Origin: CG2-30-51-40 sp041753575
GTDB lineage: Bacteria > Desulfobacterota > DSM-4660 > Desulfatiglandales > Desulfatiglandaceae
Length of the DNA: 64,000 nucleotides
Reading direction: 5' to 3'
Assembly: GCA_041753575.1 (NCBI GenBank)
Contig: JBGSUA010000123.1
Coordinates: 1-64,000, forward strand
Part shown: positions 44,329 through 52,111 of the stretch, in pieces
How the letters are laid out: the number at the start of each line of letters is the position of its first letter
Numbering within the stretch: position 1 is the stretch's first letter
The notes under the pieces: generated by a model
The model's database searches: none
Told to the model about the DNA's origin: nothing
Seen by the model: only the letters and a program-made list of their open reading frames with translations
Translations under genes and position numbers: made by a program

Positions 44329-44520
44329 TGGATTCCCTCCCTTATCGAAATCCTGCTGACCGCATGGCGCTCGCCCCTCAGCTTGATCGTAAATTCAGTG
44401 CTTCCAGTGCTTCTGTTTTCAGGTATGTGGTCTTTTATATTGCTCATTCCACTTGAGTTACTCCAGGGCCCTCCATCCTGTCAAGGGGTGGGTGCATAAA
44501 ACCAATGCTAAGTTAAGCTT

Positions 44521-44726
44521 AGCAGGCTGTTGAAAAAGGGCCATCTGCTTCGTTTCGCTCGTCCCTCATCACTGTGGCGTGCTTCTAAGCACGCCTCATT
44601 CTTCGGGACTTGTCCTCGCATTCGCTCTGACGCCCCACCCCGGGGGTGGGTCCCCTTGAGCACGGGCCTTGCTTCCGGGCGTTTTTACTCAGTCTGCCAA
44701 AAGCGGTTTTTTCAACGGGCTGTTAT
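44521..44726. repeat. MITE-like intergenic repeat, copy 2
   Basis: This 206-base element begins agcaggctgttgaaaaa and ends ttttttcaacgggctgtt. It matches the reverse complement of 40066-40220, including a shared tgcttcgtttcgctcgtccc-like segment and the palindromic core GGCGTGCTTCTAAGCACGCC (44576-44595). An extra roughly 45-50 bases in the middle are absent from copy 1. Confidence 0.7.
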
Positions 44727-44821
44727 AGGAGATTGCCATTGACGGTTTGCCTTTATTCTTCTATGGAATTACCGATAAATACATATTGCCCGCGGGCGTT
44801 TAAGAGATCAGAGGGAGCTTT

Positions 44822-45307
44822 ATGGACATGAATTTTTGCCCCATTTGCGGGGCCAGGCTTGGAATGAAGGAGATAGAAGGCAGGCAACGCTCGGCCTGCA
44901 CTTCGGACGGGTGTGTGTATGTCTTCTGGGACAACCCTACTCCGGTCGTGGCAGCGATTGTGGAATGGAATGGGAAGGTGGTCCTGGCGAGAAACAAAGG
45001 CTGGCCGGAGAAGATGTTCGGTTTGATAACAGGGTTTCTCGAAAAGGGAGAGTCGCCTGAAGAGGGTGTTCTGAGAGAGGTGAGGGAGGAGCTTGGCCTC
45101 CAGGGAGAAATTGCAGGGTTTGTAGGGTATTACCCGTTCTTTAGAATGAACCAGTTGATCCTGGCATTCCACGTGAAGGCTGAGGGTGAAATATTGCTGG
45201 GTGAGGAACTTGAGGAGATCAGGCTGGTCTTACCGGAAAGGCTTCGGCCATGGCCTTTTGGAACTGGACAGGCCGTTGCGGACTGGCTTAAAAGAAGAAA
45301 CACGTGA
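44822..45307 (+). CDS. NudC-like Nudix hydrolase
   Basis: This 161-residue protein has an N-terminal zinc ribbon (FCPICGARLG, CTSDGCVYVFWDNPTP) and a Nudix box GFLEKGESPEEGVLREVREELGL that positions Mg2+. It would cleave a nucleoside diphosphate derivative, possibly NADH or a capped RNA as in NudC, but the NudC SQPWPFP quinone-like signature is not clear (GYYPFFRMNQLI instead). Single gene. Confidence 0.87.
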   Translation: MDMNFCPICGARLGMKEIEGRQRSACTSDGCVYVFWDNPTPVVAAIVEWNGKVVLARNKGWPEKMFGLITGFLEKGESPEEGVLREVREELGLQGEIAGFVGYYPFFRMNQLILAFHVKAEGEILLGEELEEIRLVLPERLRPWPFGTGQAVADWLKRRNT

Positions 45308-45468
45308 TCACTGCATTTGGAGCGAGTGAAAGTGAGATCGCAGGGTAGCGATAAGTCTGAAGTCAGAAAGCAACCACTGTTACCACTCGATAGAGAATAA
45401 TAATGCTCAGTATATGTCAACCACAAGATGACCATAAAGGAGGAAGAGCAACGAGAAAGGGAATCGTT

Positions 45469-45741
45469 ATGTGTCTGTTGTTTGTGGGCATCTGTTGTTT
45501 TGCCGCTTACTCGGTGGCGTCGGAACCGCTCGATGTAGAGAAGGTCCTTCCCGAGCTTGTTCGCACTGACAAAGACGGCAGGAAATCCCTTTCTTACGAT
45601 AAGTTGACGGCGGTTCTTGTTGAGGCAATCAAGGCACAGCAGGTCAGGATGGAAAACCAGGAGGCAGAGATCGCCTCCCAGCGCTCGGAGATCGAGGAAC
45701 TGAAGGCCATGGTTAGAGAAATGGCTTCGAAGAAGCTATGA
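45469..45741 (+). CDS. Mini-protein: signal peptide fused to S74-domain tail
   Basis: This 90-residue protein is an internally deleted relative of the S74 fibre protein at 56649-58751. It has the same type of signal peptide (LLFVGICCFAAYSVASEPL) joined directly to DVEKVLPELVRTDKDG, KSLSYDKLTAVLVEAIKAQQ and the coiled-coil end. The whole repeat region and the catalytic Ser are missing. The codon corresponding to the start ATG of the large gene is ACG here (after gca), so the ATG at 45469 would be used. It may be a decayed copy or a small protein that trimerises. See findings. Confidence 0.55.
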   Translation: MCLLFVGICCFAAYSVASEPLDVEKVLPELVRTDKDGRKSLSYDKLTAVLVEAIKAQQVRMENQEAEIASQRSEIEELKAMVREMASKKL

Positions 45742-46136
45742 TTACCGGCGCATGAGTGGTTCGCTGCATTCATGGCTCGGAGCAATCAGTTTGGACCAGT
45801 CTGGCGTGGGCCCTTAAGATAAAGCCCTGACGGCATTATAACTCAACTTTGGTGGCCACTATTTCCATCGTAGATCGCAATCGCCTTAGAGGCCACCTGA
45901 CTTATGAATTCTTATTCACCAGCTATTCACAAGAGCAATGTCTCAACTCAAAGGGTTTCAGGGACGGGCTCTTGGATAATCTGGCTCCCCGTTTGCAACC
46001 CTCGTCATAACCATTTTCCATTCGGATTTCAATTTGAAAGCGCTTATTATTAAATAAGTTATCAAAAGGCAGGCCTTCCTCCGGTCGGCTGGAAGTGGCG
46101 TCAAGCGCGATTTCCACATATGGCGACATGGAGGAG
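45742..46136. other. Gene-poor stretch
   Basis: This 395-base interval lies downstream of both the mini-S74 gene and the potassium operon. No convincing gene was seen; a 68-codon minus-strand frame (45923-46129) lacks a ribosome site and recognisable motifs. Confidence 0.4.
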
Positions 46137-46793
46137 TTACTTCAGGGCCTTAATCCGTCGAACATCCTCAGACTTGCCTAGCATGATGAGGGTATCGCTA
46201 TCCTTTATCACAAAGCTCGCCGGCGGGACCAATAGAAAATTCTCTGGAACCAATTCCTTGATGGCGATGATGTGTACATTGTATTTGGCCCTCAAGTTCA
46301 GGTCCTTCAGGCTCTTTCCGATAAAATCGCTCGGCGGCCCTACCTGGATGAGATCGAACTCATCCGCCAAAGGAATGAAGTCCAGTATGTTAGGCCGTGA
46401 TAGGCCCCGTGAAACGCGCAAGGCCATGTCCCGTTCCGGGTGGATGATCTCAGTGGCTCCGACCCTTTTTAGGATTTTCGCATGGTCGTCATCCAGGGCC
46501 TTGGCCAGAATTCTCTTGACCCCCATCTCTTGCAGGTAAAGACATATCAGGATGCTGGTGCTGATTTTGGTGCCAGTGGAAACAATTACGCCATCCATGT
46601 TTTCAAGGCCGAGTGACTTCAAAGCTTCCCTGTCCGTTGCATTGAGCACGACTGCCTCGGTGCAATGCGGGTCAATGGCCTGCACCCTGGCCTTGTCTGT
46701 GTCTATTGCGATAACCTCATTGCCATCCTCAAATAAAGCCTTGGCCGCATGAAAGCCAAATTTGCCAAGACCGATCACTGCAAAACGTTTCAT
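46137..46793 (-). CDS. ktrA: KtrA/TrkA-type potassium-channel regulatory subunit
   Basis: This 218-residue protein has an N-terminal RCK domain with a Rossmann nucleotide site (VIGLGKFGFHAAKAL) and a C-terminal RCK_C domain (about 135-218). It forms a gating ring on KtrB and responds to ATP/ADP or NAD. It is the last gene of the minus-strand potassium operon, 17 bases after ktrB. Confidence 0.92.
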   Translation of the reverse strand: MKRFAVIGLGKFGFHAAKALFEDGNEVIAIDTDKARVQAIDPHCTEAVVLNATDREALKSLGLENMDGVIVSTGTKISTSILICLYLQEMGVKRILAKALDDDHAKILKRVGATEIIHPERDMALRVSRGLSRPNILDFIPLADEFDLIQVGPPSDFIGKSLKDLNLRAKYNVHIIAIKELVPENFLLVPPASFVIKDSDTLIMLGKSEDVRRIKALK

Positions 46794-46810
46794 ATCCGTT
46801 CTCCGTATGC

Positions 46811-48181
46811 CTAACCCACCATCAAGTTTTCTTCGGAGTGTTCGACTCCGTTCGTCGCGCCGGTTCCAACGATAATATAAGCGAACATGAGCACGCCCAC
46901 TCGGCCGATGATCATCATCAAAATAATCAAGCTCTTGCCCCAGGCGTTGAGCTCAGGGGTCACGCCCATGGACAAACCCACTGTCCCGAATGCAGAGACC
47001 GTCTCGAAAAAATATGCAAGGAAAGTTCTTTGCTGACCAGCCACGTAATGCCCACTCGCAGAGTCACCCACAAGGATCAAGAACAAGACTAACCCAATGA
47101 CTCCCACGGAAACGAGAACGAGCGACACGCTCCGGGTTACTGTTTCACCAGGGATGCTCTTTTTGAACATATTAACGCGTAGTTTTCTCCTCACTCGACT
47201 TATGGTGAATGCCATCAGAAGCGCCAGGGTCGTGGTCTTGACTCCGCCGCCACAAGAGCCCGGCGAGGCCCCGAAAAACATGAGAAAGATCATCATGGCG
47301 AGGGTGGCATCGTTTAACGAGGCAATTTCCACGGTATTGAACCCGGCCGTTCGACACGTTATGGATTGGAACAAAGGAACCAAAACGCGATGAGAAAGCG
47401 TTTGTGCATCTCCAAGAGCTTGGCACTCCAAGAAAGCAAACATCAGGCCACCTGAGATGATCAAAATCAGTGTCGTAGCCAAGACAGACTTTGTTTGAAT
47501 TGATAATCGAGTCCTTGTTCCCTTTCGGTGCGTGAACCAGGATTGAACGTCATAAAGCACCGGAAATCCTATGCCTCCCACAACGATCAAGGAGCAGATC
47601 GTTGTGTTGAGCAGGACATTGTCGCTGTACCTCACCATGCTGTCGGAAAACAGAGCGAACCCAGCGTTGCAAAACGCCGAAATCGAATGAAACGCCGCCG
47701 TATAGGCGGCACGGCCCAAAGTGAGTTCCTGGTTCCAATGGACGGTCAACAATAAGGCCCCTATGAGTTCAGCACCGATTGTGAAAAAGATGATGCTCTT
47801 GACGAGGCCAAAGATATCCTCGCGCGGGGTATGAGCGAACAGGTCCTGCATGACCATTCGATACCGCAAAGCAACGCTATGGCCGATCCATCGAAAGAGA
47901 GCCACCGAAATGGTCATCACTCCCAGGCCGCCGATCTGGATAAGGGCGAGGATCACGCATTGTCCGAAAATGGTGAAATGGCCACCCGTGTCTACAACCG
48001 CCAAACCCGTGACGCAAACCGCCGACGTGGAGGTAAACAGAGCATCCATCCAAGGGATATGGCCGGCCTTGCTGGAATAAGGGAGCTTGAGCAGAAGTGT
48101 CCCGATCCCGATGGCCAGGAGAAAGCTGGCCAGGACAAGGGTCGCCGGATGGGCCTTGAGCATACGGATCTGAAGAGTCAT
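46811..48181 (-). CDS. ktrB: KtrB-type potassium transporter membrane subunit
   Basis: This 456-residue integral membrane protein has four pore motifs, each with the filter glycine: SAVCVTGL, AFCNAGFAL, CRTAGFNT and AFGTVGLSMG. This fits the KtrB type (shorter N-terminus, pairs with the KtrA-like protein encoded next) rather than long TrkH. The start overlaps the unknown gene by 4 bases. Sodium coupling is known for some KtrAB systems and cannot be decided here. Confidence 0.92.
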   Translation of the reverse strand: MTLQIRMLKAHPATLVLASFLLAIGIGTLLLKLPYSSKAGHIPWMDALFTSTSAVCVTGLAVVDTGGHFTIFGQCVILALIQIGGLGVMTISVALFRWIGHSVALRYRMVMQDLFAHTPREDIFGLVKSIIFFTIGAELIGALLLTVHWNQELTLGRAAYTAAFHSISAFCNAGFALFSDSMVRYSDNVLLNTTICSLIVVGGIGFPVLYDVQSWFTHRKGTRTRLSIQTKSVLATTLILIISGGLMFAFLECQALGDAQTLSHRVLVPLFQSITCRTAGFNTVEIASLNDATLAMMIFLMFFGASPGSCGGGVKTTTLALLMAFTISRVRRKLRVNMFKKSIPGETVTRSVSLVLVSVGVIGLVLFLILVGDSASGHYVAGQQRTFLAYFFETVSAFGTVGLSMGVTPELNAWGKSLIILMMIIGRVGVLMFAYIIVGTGATNGVEHSEENLMVG

Positions 48182-48783
48182 GACTTGCGCCTCGGATGTT
48201 GATGGTACTCACAATGGTGATGGGCTTCGGTCTCACATAACTCATGAAGGCGACTACCGCCAAGGACCATCCGGTCCAGGTACGCCCCGCATGCCGTCAT
48301 CTCGTGATGTGAATCGATCTTGCTGTAATGCAGAAAAGGGCATAGCGTCTCCAGGTGCCGGTCCAGTCGATCTCCTGGTCCCAGCTCTTCGATGATCTCC
48401 CGCACTAAACTTGAGTCCAGCTTGGCGTCACTGATATACCGGACGTAATCGACTTGTACCCGCTCCAGCTCTTCAATCAATTTGCGGTGCTTTGAATACA
48501 GGAGAGCCACCACGAGACATTGTTGGGTGTGGCTGTTCCGTTTCAACGCGGCGCTCAACTCCACGAGGGTTTCACGTTCCCGGATGGGCATCTGTCGAAA
48601 ATATATCACAATTATCTCAGGTTTCAAGTCAACGGCCTTGTCCAGGCATTGGATCGGGCTGGCAACCCATTCTTCCTCCGGGGACGATGGATCGGCGATG
48701 CCGCCTGCTATGTCGCACAACAAGAACCGAAGGCTTCGCCCGGTATCCACTCCAATTGGTTTGATCTCTTCTCTTTTCATCAC
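48178..48783 (-). CDS. Unknown protein encoded within potassium operon
   Basis: This 201-residue soluble protein has an N-terminal part that may be a degenerate receiver-like fold (KPEIIVIYFRQMPIRERETL, LVVALLYSKHRKLIEEL) and a C-terminal segment rich in Cys and His (CPFLHYSKI, MTACGAYLD, ELCETEAHHHCEYHQH) that may bind metal. It lies between trkH and ktrB with a 1-base gap and a 4-base overlap, so it is part of the operon. I do not recognise a family. Confidence 0.7.
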   Translation of the reverse strand: MMKREEIKPIGVDTGRSLRFLLCDIAGGIADPSSPEEEWVASPIQCLDKAVDLKPEIIVIYFRQMPIRERETLVELSAALKRNSHTQQCLVVALLYSKHRKLIEELERVQVDYVRYISDAKLDSSLVREIIEELGPGDRLDRHLETLCPFLHYSKIDSHHEMTACGAYLDRMVLGGSRLHELCETEAHHHCEYHQHPRRKS

Positions 48784-48784
48784 A

Positions 48785-50275
48785 TCATTTTTCCCTTGGT
48801 GTCCGCGCCAACATTCTCCTGCCGTCCCCGCCGACCTTGAGAAGGCTTACGATCACCACGATTAACTCCAGTCGCCCGAGGAACATGGCGATAGTTTCGG
48901 ACCATAAGGCGGCATCCGGCATCTGGGCGGTGGTGACCCCAACTGAAAGCCCAACTGTTCCGATAGCGGAAGCGAATTCAAAGAGGGAGTCTACAAGATT
49001 ATAGCCGGAAGCGCATAAGATCATGACTCCGAACACATAGGTCATCAGATACAAGAAAATAAACACCACTACCTGGTGAATCCTGGCGTCATCCACAAAG
49101 ACACGCTTGTTCCCCTCCCAAACGGGATGCTCCAATACCGCAGTGCGGGGCATGAGATAGCGCCTGATGCCCCAGCAGAGAATCTTCCACAACAAATAGA
49201 TACGGAACTGCTTAATACCGCCGGCTGTGGAACACGTTCCGCCGCCGATCAGCATCAGAATGATCAGCAGGAACAGACCAAAGGCATTCCAATTGCTGTA
49301 ACTTGCGGTTGAGAAGCCCGTGGTGGTTATGGCCGTCACCGTCTCGAAGACAGCGACCCGGATTGATTTCCCGAACTGTGGGTAGAGCGCCCGGCTCGTC
49401 AGGAGGAACATGGCCGCGGCTGACAAAGGGATCAGGAGCGCTAACAGGCGCACCTCGCCGTTTCGCGCCACCATGCGCAGCTTGCCGCGCCACAGCAACC
49501 AGGCAGTCACAAAGCTTAAATTGCCGAGAAGCATTAACGGCAGGGTTACGGCCTCGATGGCGGTTGAATTCCAGTATCCGATACTCTCGACCCGCGTGGA
49601 GAATCCGCCTGTGGAGACAGCGGCGAAGGAATGGTTGACCGCGTCAAAAAGCGACATGCCCGCCATCCAGTATGCCATGGTTCCGGCGATTGCATAGCAA
49701 ACATAGATGATCAGAACCAAACGCGCCGACCGCCGGACATGCGGTAAGAGTTGGTCGCTTCGGCCCTCGGCGCTCGATATGCCTACGCCAACGGGACCGA
49801 CGATGGCCGACATCATTATGATGGCCAACCCCGCTCCACCGGCCAGTTGGATGATGCTCCGCCAGATCAAAATCATTCTGCCGGCGCCGGTCACGTCCAC
49901 GACCGAGAGTCCGGTGGTAGTCCATCCGCTAACCGATTCAAACAGGGCCCGGGAATACGGAATGCCCAAAACGCACGTAAAGGGCCATGCGGAAAAAAGG
50001 ATGACGATGATCCAGCTCAAGAGAACGATGATACCGCCCTCCTGAACAGTGAGAGTGATGTTGAGCGGGGAACGAAACGCCCTCCACAAGGCAATTCCTA
50101 AGAGAAAAAGGCAGGCCGCGGGCAGACCGAAGGCCCATGCGTGATCGGCCTCCTCGGGATGCGATATGAGAATCAGAAGAGGCGTCAACATCGCGGCGCT
50201 GCATAGCAGCAGGATCATTCCGACCGATGAAATGATCGCGGCATAGCGCTGTTTGAGGTAATCCTTTTCTCGCAA
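48785..50275 (-). CDS. trkH: TrkH-family potassium transporter
   Basis: This 496-residue protein has four pore loops: SGWTTTGLSVV, AVSTGGFSTR, TAITTTGFSTA and AIGTVGLSVG. The extra N-terminal helices place it in the TrkH rather than KtrB class. The start is TTG (50275) with AGGGG upstream. Two TrkA-like genes are encoded just upstream on the same strand and would form its regulatory ring. Together with KtrAB this gives two potassium importers in one operon. Confidence 0.92.
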   Translation of the reverse strand: MREKDYLKQRYAAIISSVGMILLLCSAAMLTPLLILISHPEEADHAWAFGLPAACLFLLGIALWRAFRSPLNITLTVQEGGIIVLLSWIIVILFSAWPFTCVLGIPYSRALFESVSGWTTTGLSVVDVTGAGRMILIWRSIIQLAGGAGLAIIMMSAIVGPVGVGISSAEGRSDQLLPHVRRSARLVLIIYVCYAIAGTMAYWMAGMSLFDAVNHSFAAVSTGGFSTRVESIGYWNSTAIEAVTLPLMLLGNLSFVTAWLLWRGKLRMVARNGEVRLLALLIPLSAAAMFLLTSRALYPQFGKSIRVAVFETVTAITTTGFSTASYSNWNAFGLFLLIILMLIGGGTCSTAGGIKQFRIYLLWKILCWGIRRYLMPRTAVLEHPVWEGNKRVFVDDARIHQVVVFIFLYLMTYVFGVMILCASGYNLVDSLFEFASAIGTVGLSVGVTTAQMPDAALWSETIAMFLGRLELIVVIVSLLKVGGDGRRMLARTPREK

Positions 50276-50287
50276 GGCCCGGCCCCT

Positions 50288-50950
50288 CTAGATCCGTTCT
50301 CCGGTGAACGCCTTGAGCACCGGGCCATGGTTTTCCGGAAGCGTAATCAGGACCACACGGTCACCCGCCAACAGATCATTGGCTCCGCGAGGGACGATCG
50401 GCCTGTTGTCGCGGATCACGACCGCCACCAATGCGTTTTCAGGCAGGTCGATATCCTTTAGGAGTTTCCCCACGACCGGCGAATCGTCATCAAGCAAGAT
50501 TTCCGTCACATTCACCCGGCCTTCACCCACGGGCAACAGATTGGTGATCTGTTCCAGGGACGCCCTCTGCTCAATCAGACTCCCGACGATGCGGGTTGTG
50601 GAAAAGCCCGAGACCCCCAGCTTTTCGAACACCTCGGCGTTGTCGGGGTCGTTTGCCAGGGCCACGGCCCTGGGAACACCGAATTTGAGGGAGGCCAGTT
50701 GACAGATAACCAGATTATCCTGGTCGCTCGGAGTGATGGCGAGTACGGCGTCAGCCCCCATCGCGCCGGCTTCCTTGAGAATCCCGGCATCGCTACCGTC
50801 TCCGCAAACCACCGTGGCTGTCAGTTGGCGGGCCAACTGGACGCATTCTTCCTGGTTCCGGTTGATGATGACAACCCGGTATCCCCTTGCCGCGAAATTC
50901 CGGCAAAGAAAATAGAGCGTTTTACCTCCTCCGACGATGAGCACTTTCAT
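50288..50950 (-). CDS. trkA: TrkA-type regulatory protein (RCK_N + RCK_C)
   Basis: This 220-residue protein has an N-terminal Rossmann RCK domain (VLIVGGGKTLYFLCRNF, NLVICQLA) and a C-terminal RCK_C domain (about 135-220). It starts inside the upstream RCK_N gene (ATGA overlap). It probably binds TrkH (next gene). Confidence 0.9.
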   Translation of the reverse strand: MKVLIVGGGKTLYFLCRNFAARGYRVVIINRNQEECVQLARQLTATVVCGDGSDAGILKEAGAMGADAVLAITPSDQDNLVICQLASLKFGVPRAVALANDPDNAEVFEKLGVSGFSTTRIVGSLIEQRASLEQITNLLPVGEGRVNVTEILLDDDSPVVGKLLKDIDLPENALVAVVIRDNRPIVPRGANDLLAGDRVVLITLPENHGPVLKAFTGERI

Positions 50951-51387
50951 GAATGTGCTCCTTCCCGTTCGGCGGCTCCATTATCAACAGCCCGAAGGAA
51001 CATCTCCGCGGCCACGGATGTCGGGCATATGGTATCGATGCCCAATTGCGCATAGACTTCCTTTCTCTTGGGATCGAAAACCCTGGCCAGCACATGGGGA
51101 ACACTGAAAATCCCCCGAGCAACCTGAGCCACCATCAAATTGACGTTGTCCTCGTGTGTTGTGGCGATCAGAACATCCGCCTTCTTGATCTTGGCCTCCT
51201 TGAGTACGGCCATTTGGGTGGCATCCCCGTGAACTCGAAACCCGCTGAAATCGGGCGACAGGTCATTGAAGGTGGGCTCATCCCTATCTATCACCACCAC
51301 CGAATTGCCGGCGCGGCTTAGGTGGTTGGCCAGATGAGAGCCAAGCCGGCCACACCCCACGATCACGATGTATCGGTTATTCTTCAT
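50947..51387 (-). CDS. Single-domain TrkA_N (RCK_N) protein
   Basis: This 146-residue protein consists of one RCK_N domain (YIVIVGCGRLGSHLANHL; VVVIDRD) and no RCK_C. The neighbouring TrkA-type gene has both, so the two could form a hetero-ring. The ATG at 51387 follows AAGGGGA; an upstream extension of the frame is antisense to nothing functional and has no ribosome site. Confidence 0.87.
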   Translation of the reverse strand: MKNNRYIVIVGCGRLGSHLANHLSRAGNSVVVIDRDEPTFNDLSPDFSGFRVHGDATQMAVLKEAKIKKADVLIATTHEDNVNLMVAQVARGIFSVPHVLARVFDPKRKEVYAQLGIDTICPTSVAAEMFLRAVDNGAAEREGAHS

Positions 51388-52102
51388 TCGAGTCCCCTTC
51401 GTTGCTGTCGTCCTTTGAATCTGTATCCTTCTTGTCCGGCCCGAGATCGATCCTGCCGAATTTGTCCCAGGACGTGGTCCGCTCCAGGTTAGTCCAGGCC
51501 GGTTTATAAGTGGGGTCGATATCCAAGGCCGCCCTGTAGAATTTCTGGGCCTCCAACCAATCCCCCTTGATATCAATCAATGCTCCAAGAAGGTTGTACG
51601 CCTCCGGTTGGGCCGGGTCCGCGGCTATGGCCTTTCGGACTGTTTCACGAGCAGCGGAAAAGCTACGATCCGAGATGTGTCGTTTGGTGAGCTCGATCAA
51701 TGAGACGTAATCGACAGCATTCTCTTCATCCAGCGCTTCGCGCTCCAGCACTAGGGTCGCCAACTCTCGAATCTCACCGGGACTGAAAGGCTTCTGAATG
51801 AAGTCCACCGCGCCGAGTTTCATGGCCTCCACGGCTGATTCAATCGTACCATGGGCGGTAATGATGATCACCCGAATCTCGGGCCAGTCGTCCTTGATTT
51901 GCCGAAGGACCTCCATCCCGTCTATCCCAGGCATTTTCAAATCCAAAAACACCAAACCGAACGGGCTTTCTCGAAGCTTCCGAAGCGCTTCTTCGCCATT
52001 CACAGCCGTCTGTACTGGAATTTCCAGAGTTTCCAATGACTGAGAAATAGTCAGACGGATGTTCTTTTCGTCGTCAACGACCAGAATTGGTTTCTTTTCC
52101 AT
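51377..52102 (-). CDS. Response regulator receiver with TPR-like C-terminus
   Basis: This 241-residue protein has a receiver domain (1-120; phosphoacceptor Asp in LVFLDLKMPG, VIIITAHGT, Lys in IQKPFS). The second half carries TPR-like repeats (PEAYNLLGALIDIKGDWLEAQ) and an acidic C-terminus, with no DNA-binding domain. It may relay phosphate or bind a partner protein. It follows the kinase by 9 bases and overlaps the RCK_N gene by 11. Confidence 0.87.
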   Translation of the reverse strand: MEKKPILVVDDEKNIRLTISQSLETLEIPVQTAVNGEEALRKLRESPFGLVFLDLKMPGIDGMEVLRQIKDDWPEIRVIIITAHGTIESAVEAMKLGAVDFIQKPFSPGEIRELATLVLEREALDEENAVDYVSLIELTKRHISDRSFSAARETVRKAIAADPAQPEAYNLLGALIDIKGDWLEAQKFYRAALDIDPTYKPAWTNLERTTSWDKFGRIDLGPDKKDTDSKDDSNEGDSNEE

Positions 52103-52111
52103 GTGTTCCTC

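Noticed and set aside
44235..44447. 70-codon minus-strand frame upstream of the CNNM gene
   Set aside because: Contains the shared 25-base repeat and no motif; probably intergenic.
45923..46129. 68-codon minus-strand frame downstream of ktrA
   Set aside because: No ribosome site and no recognisable family.
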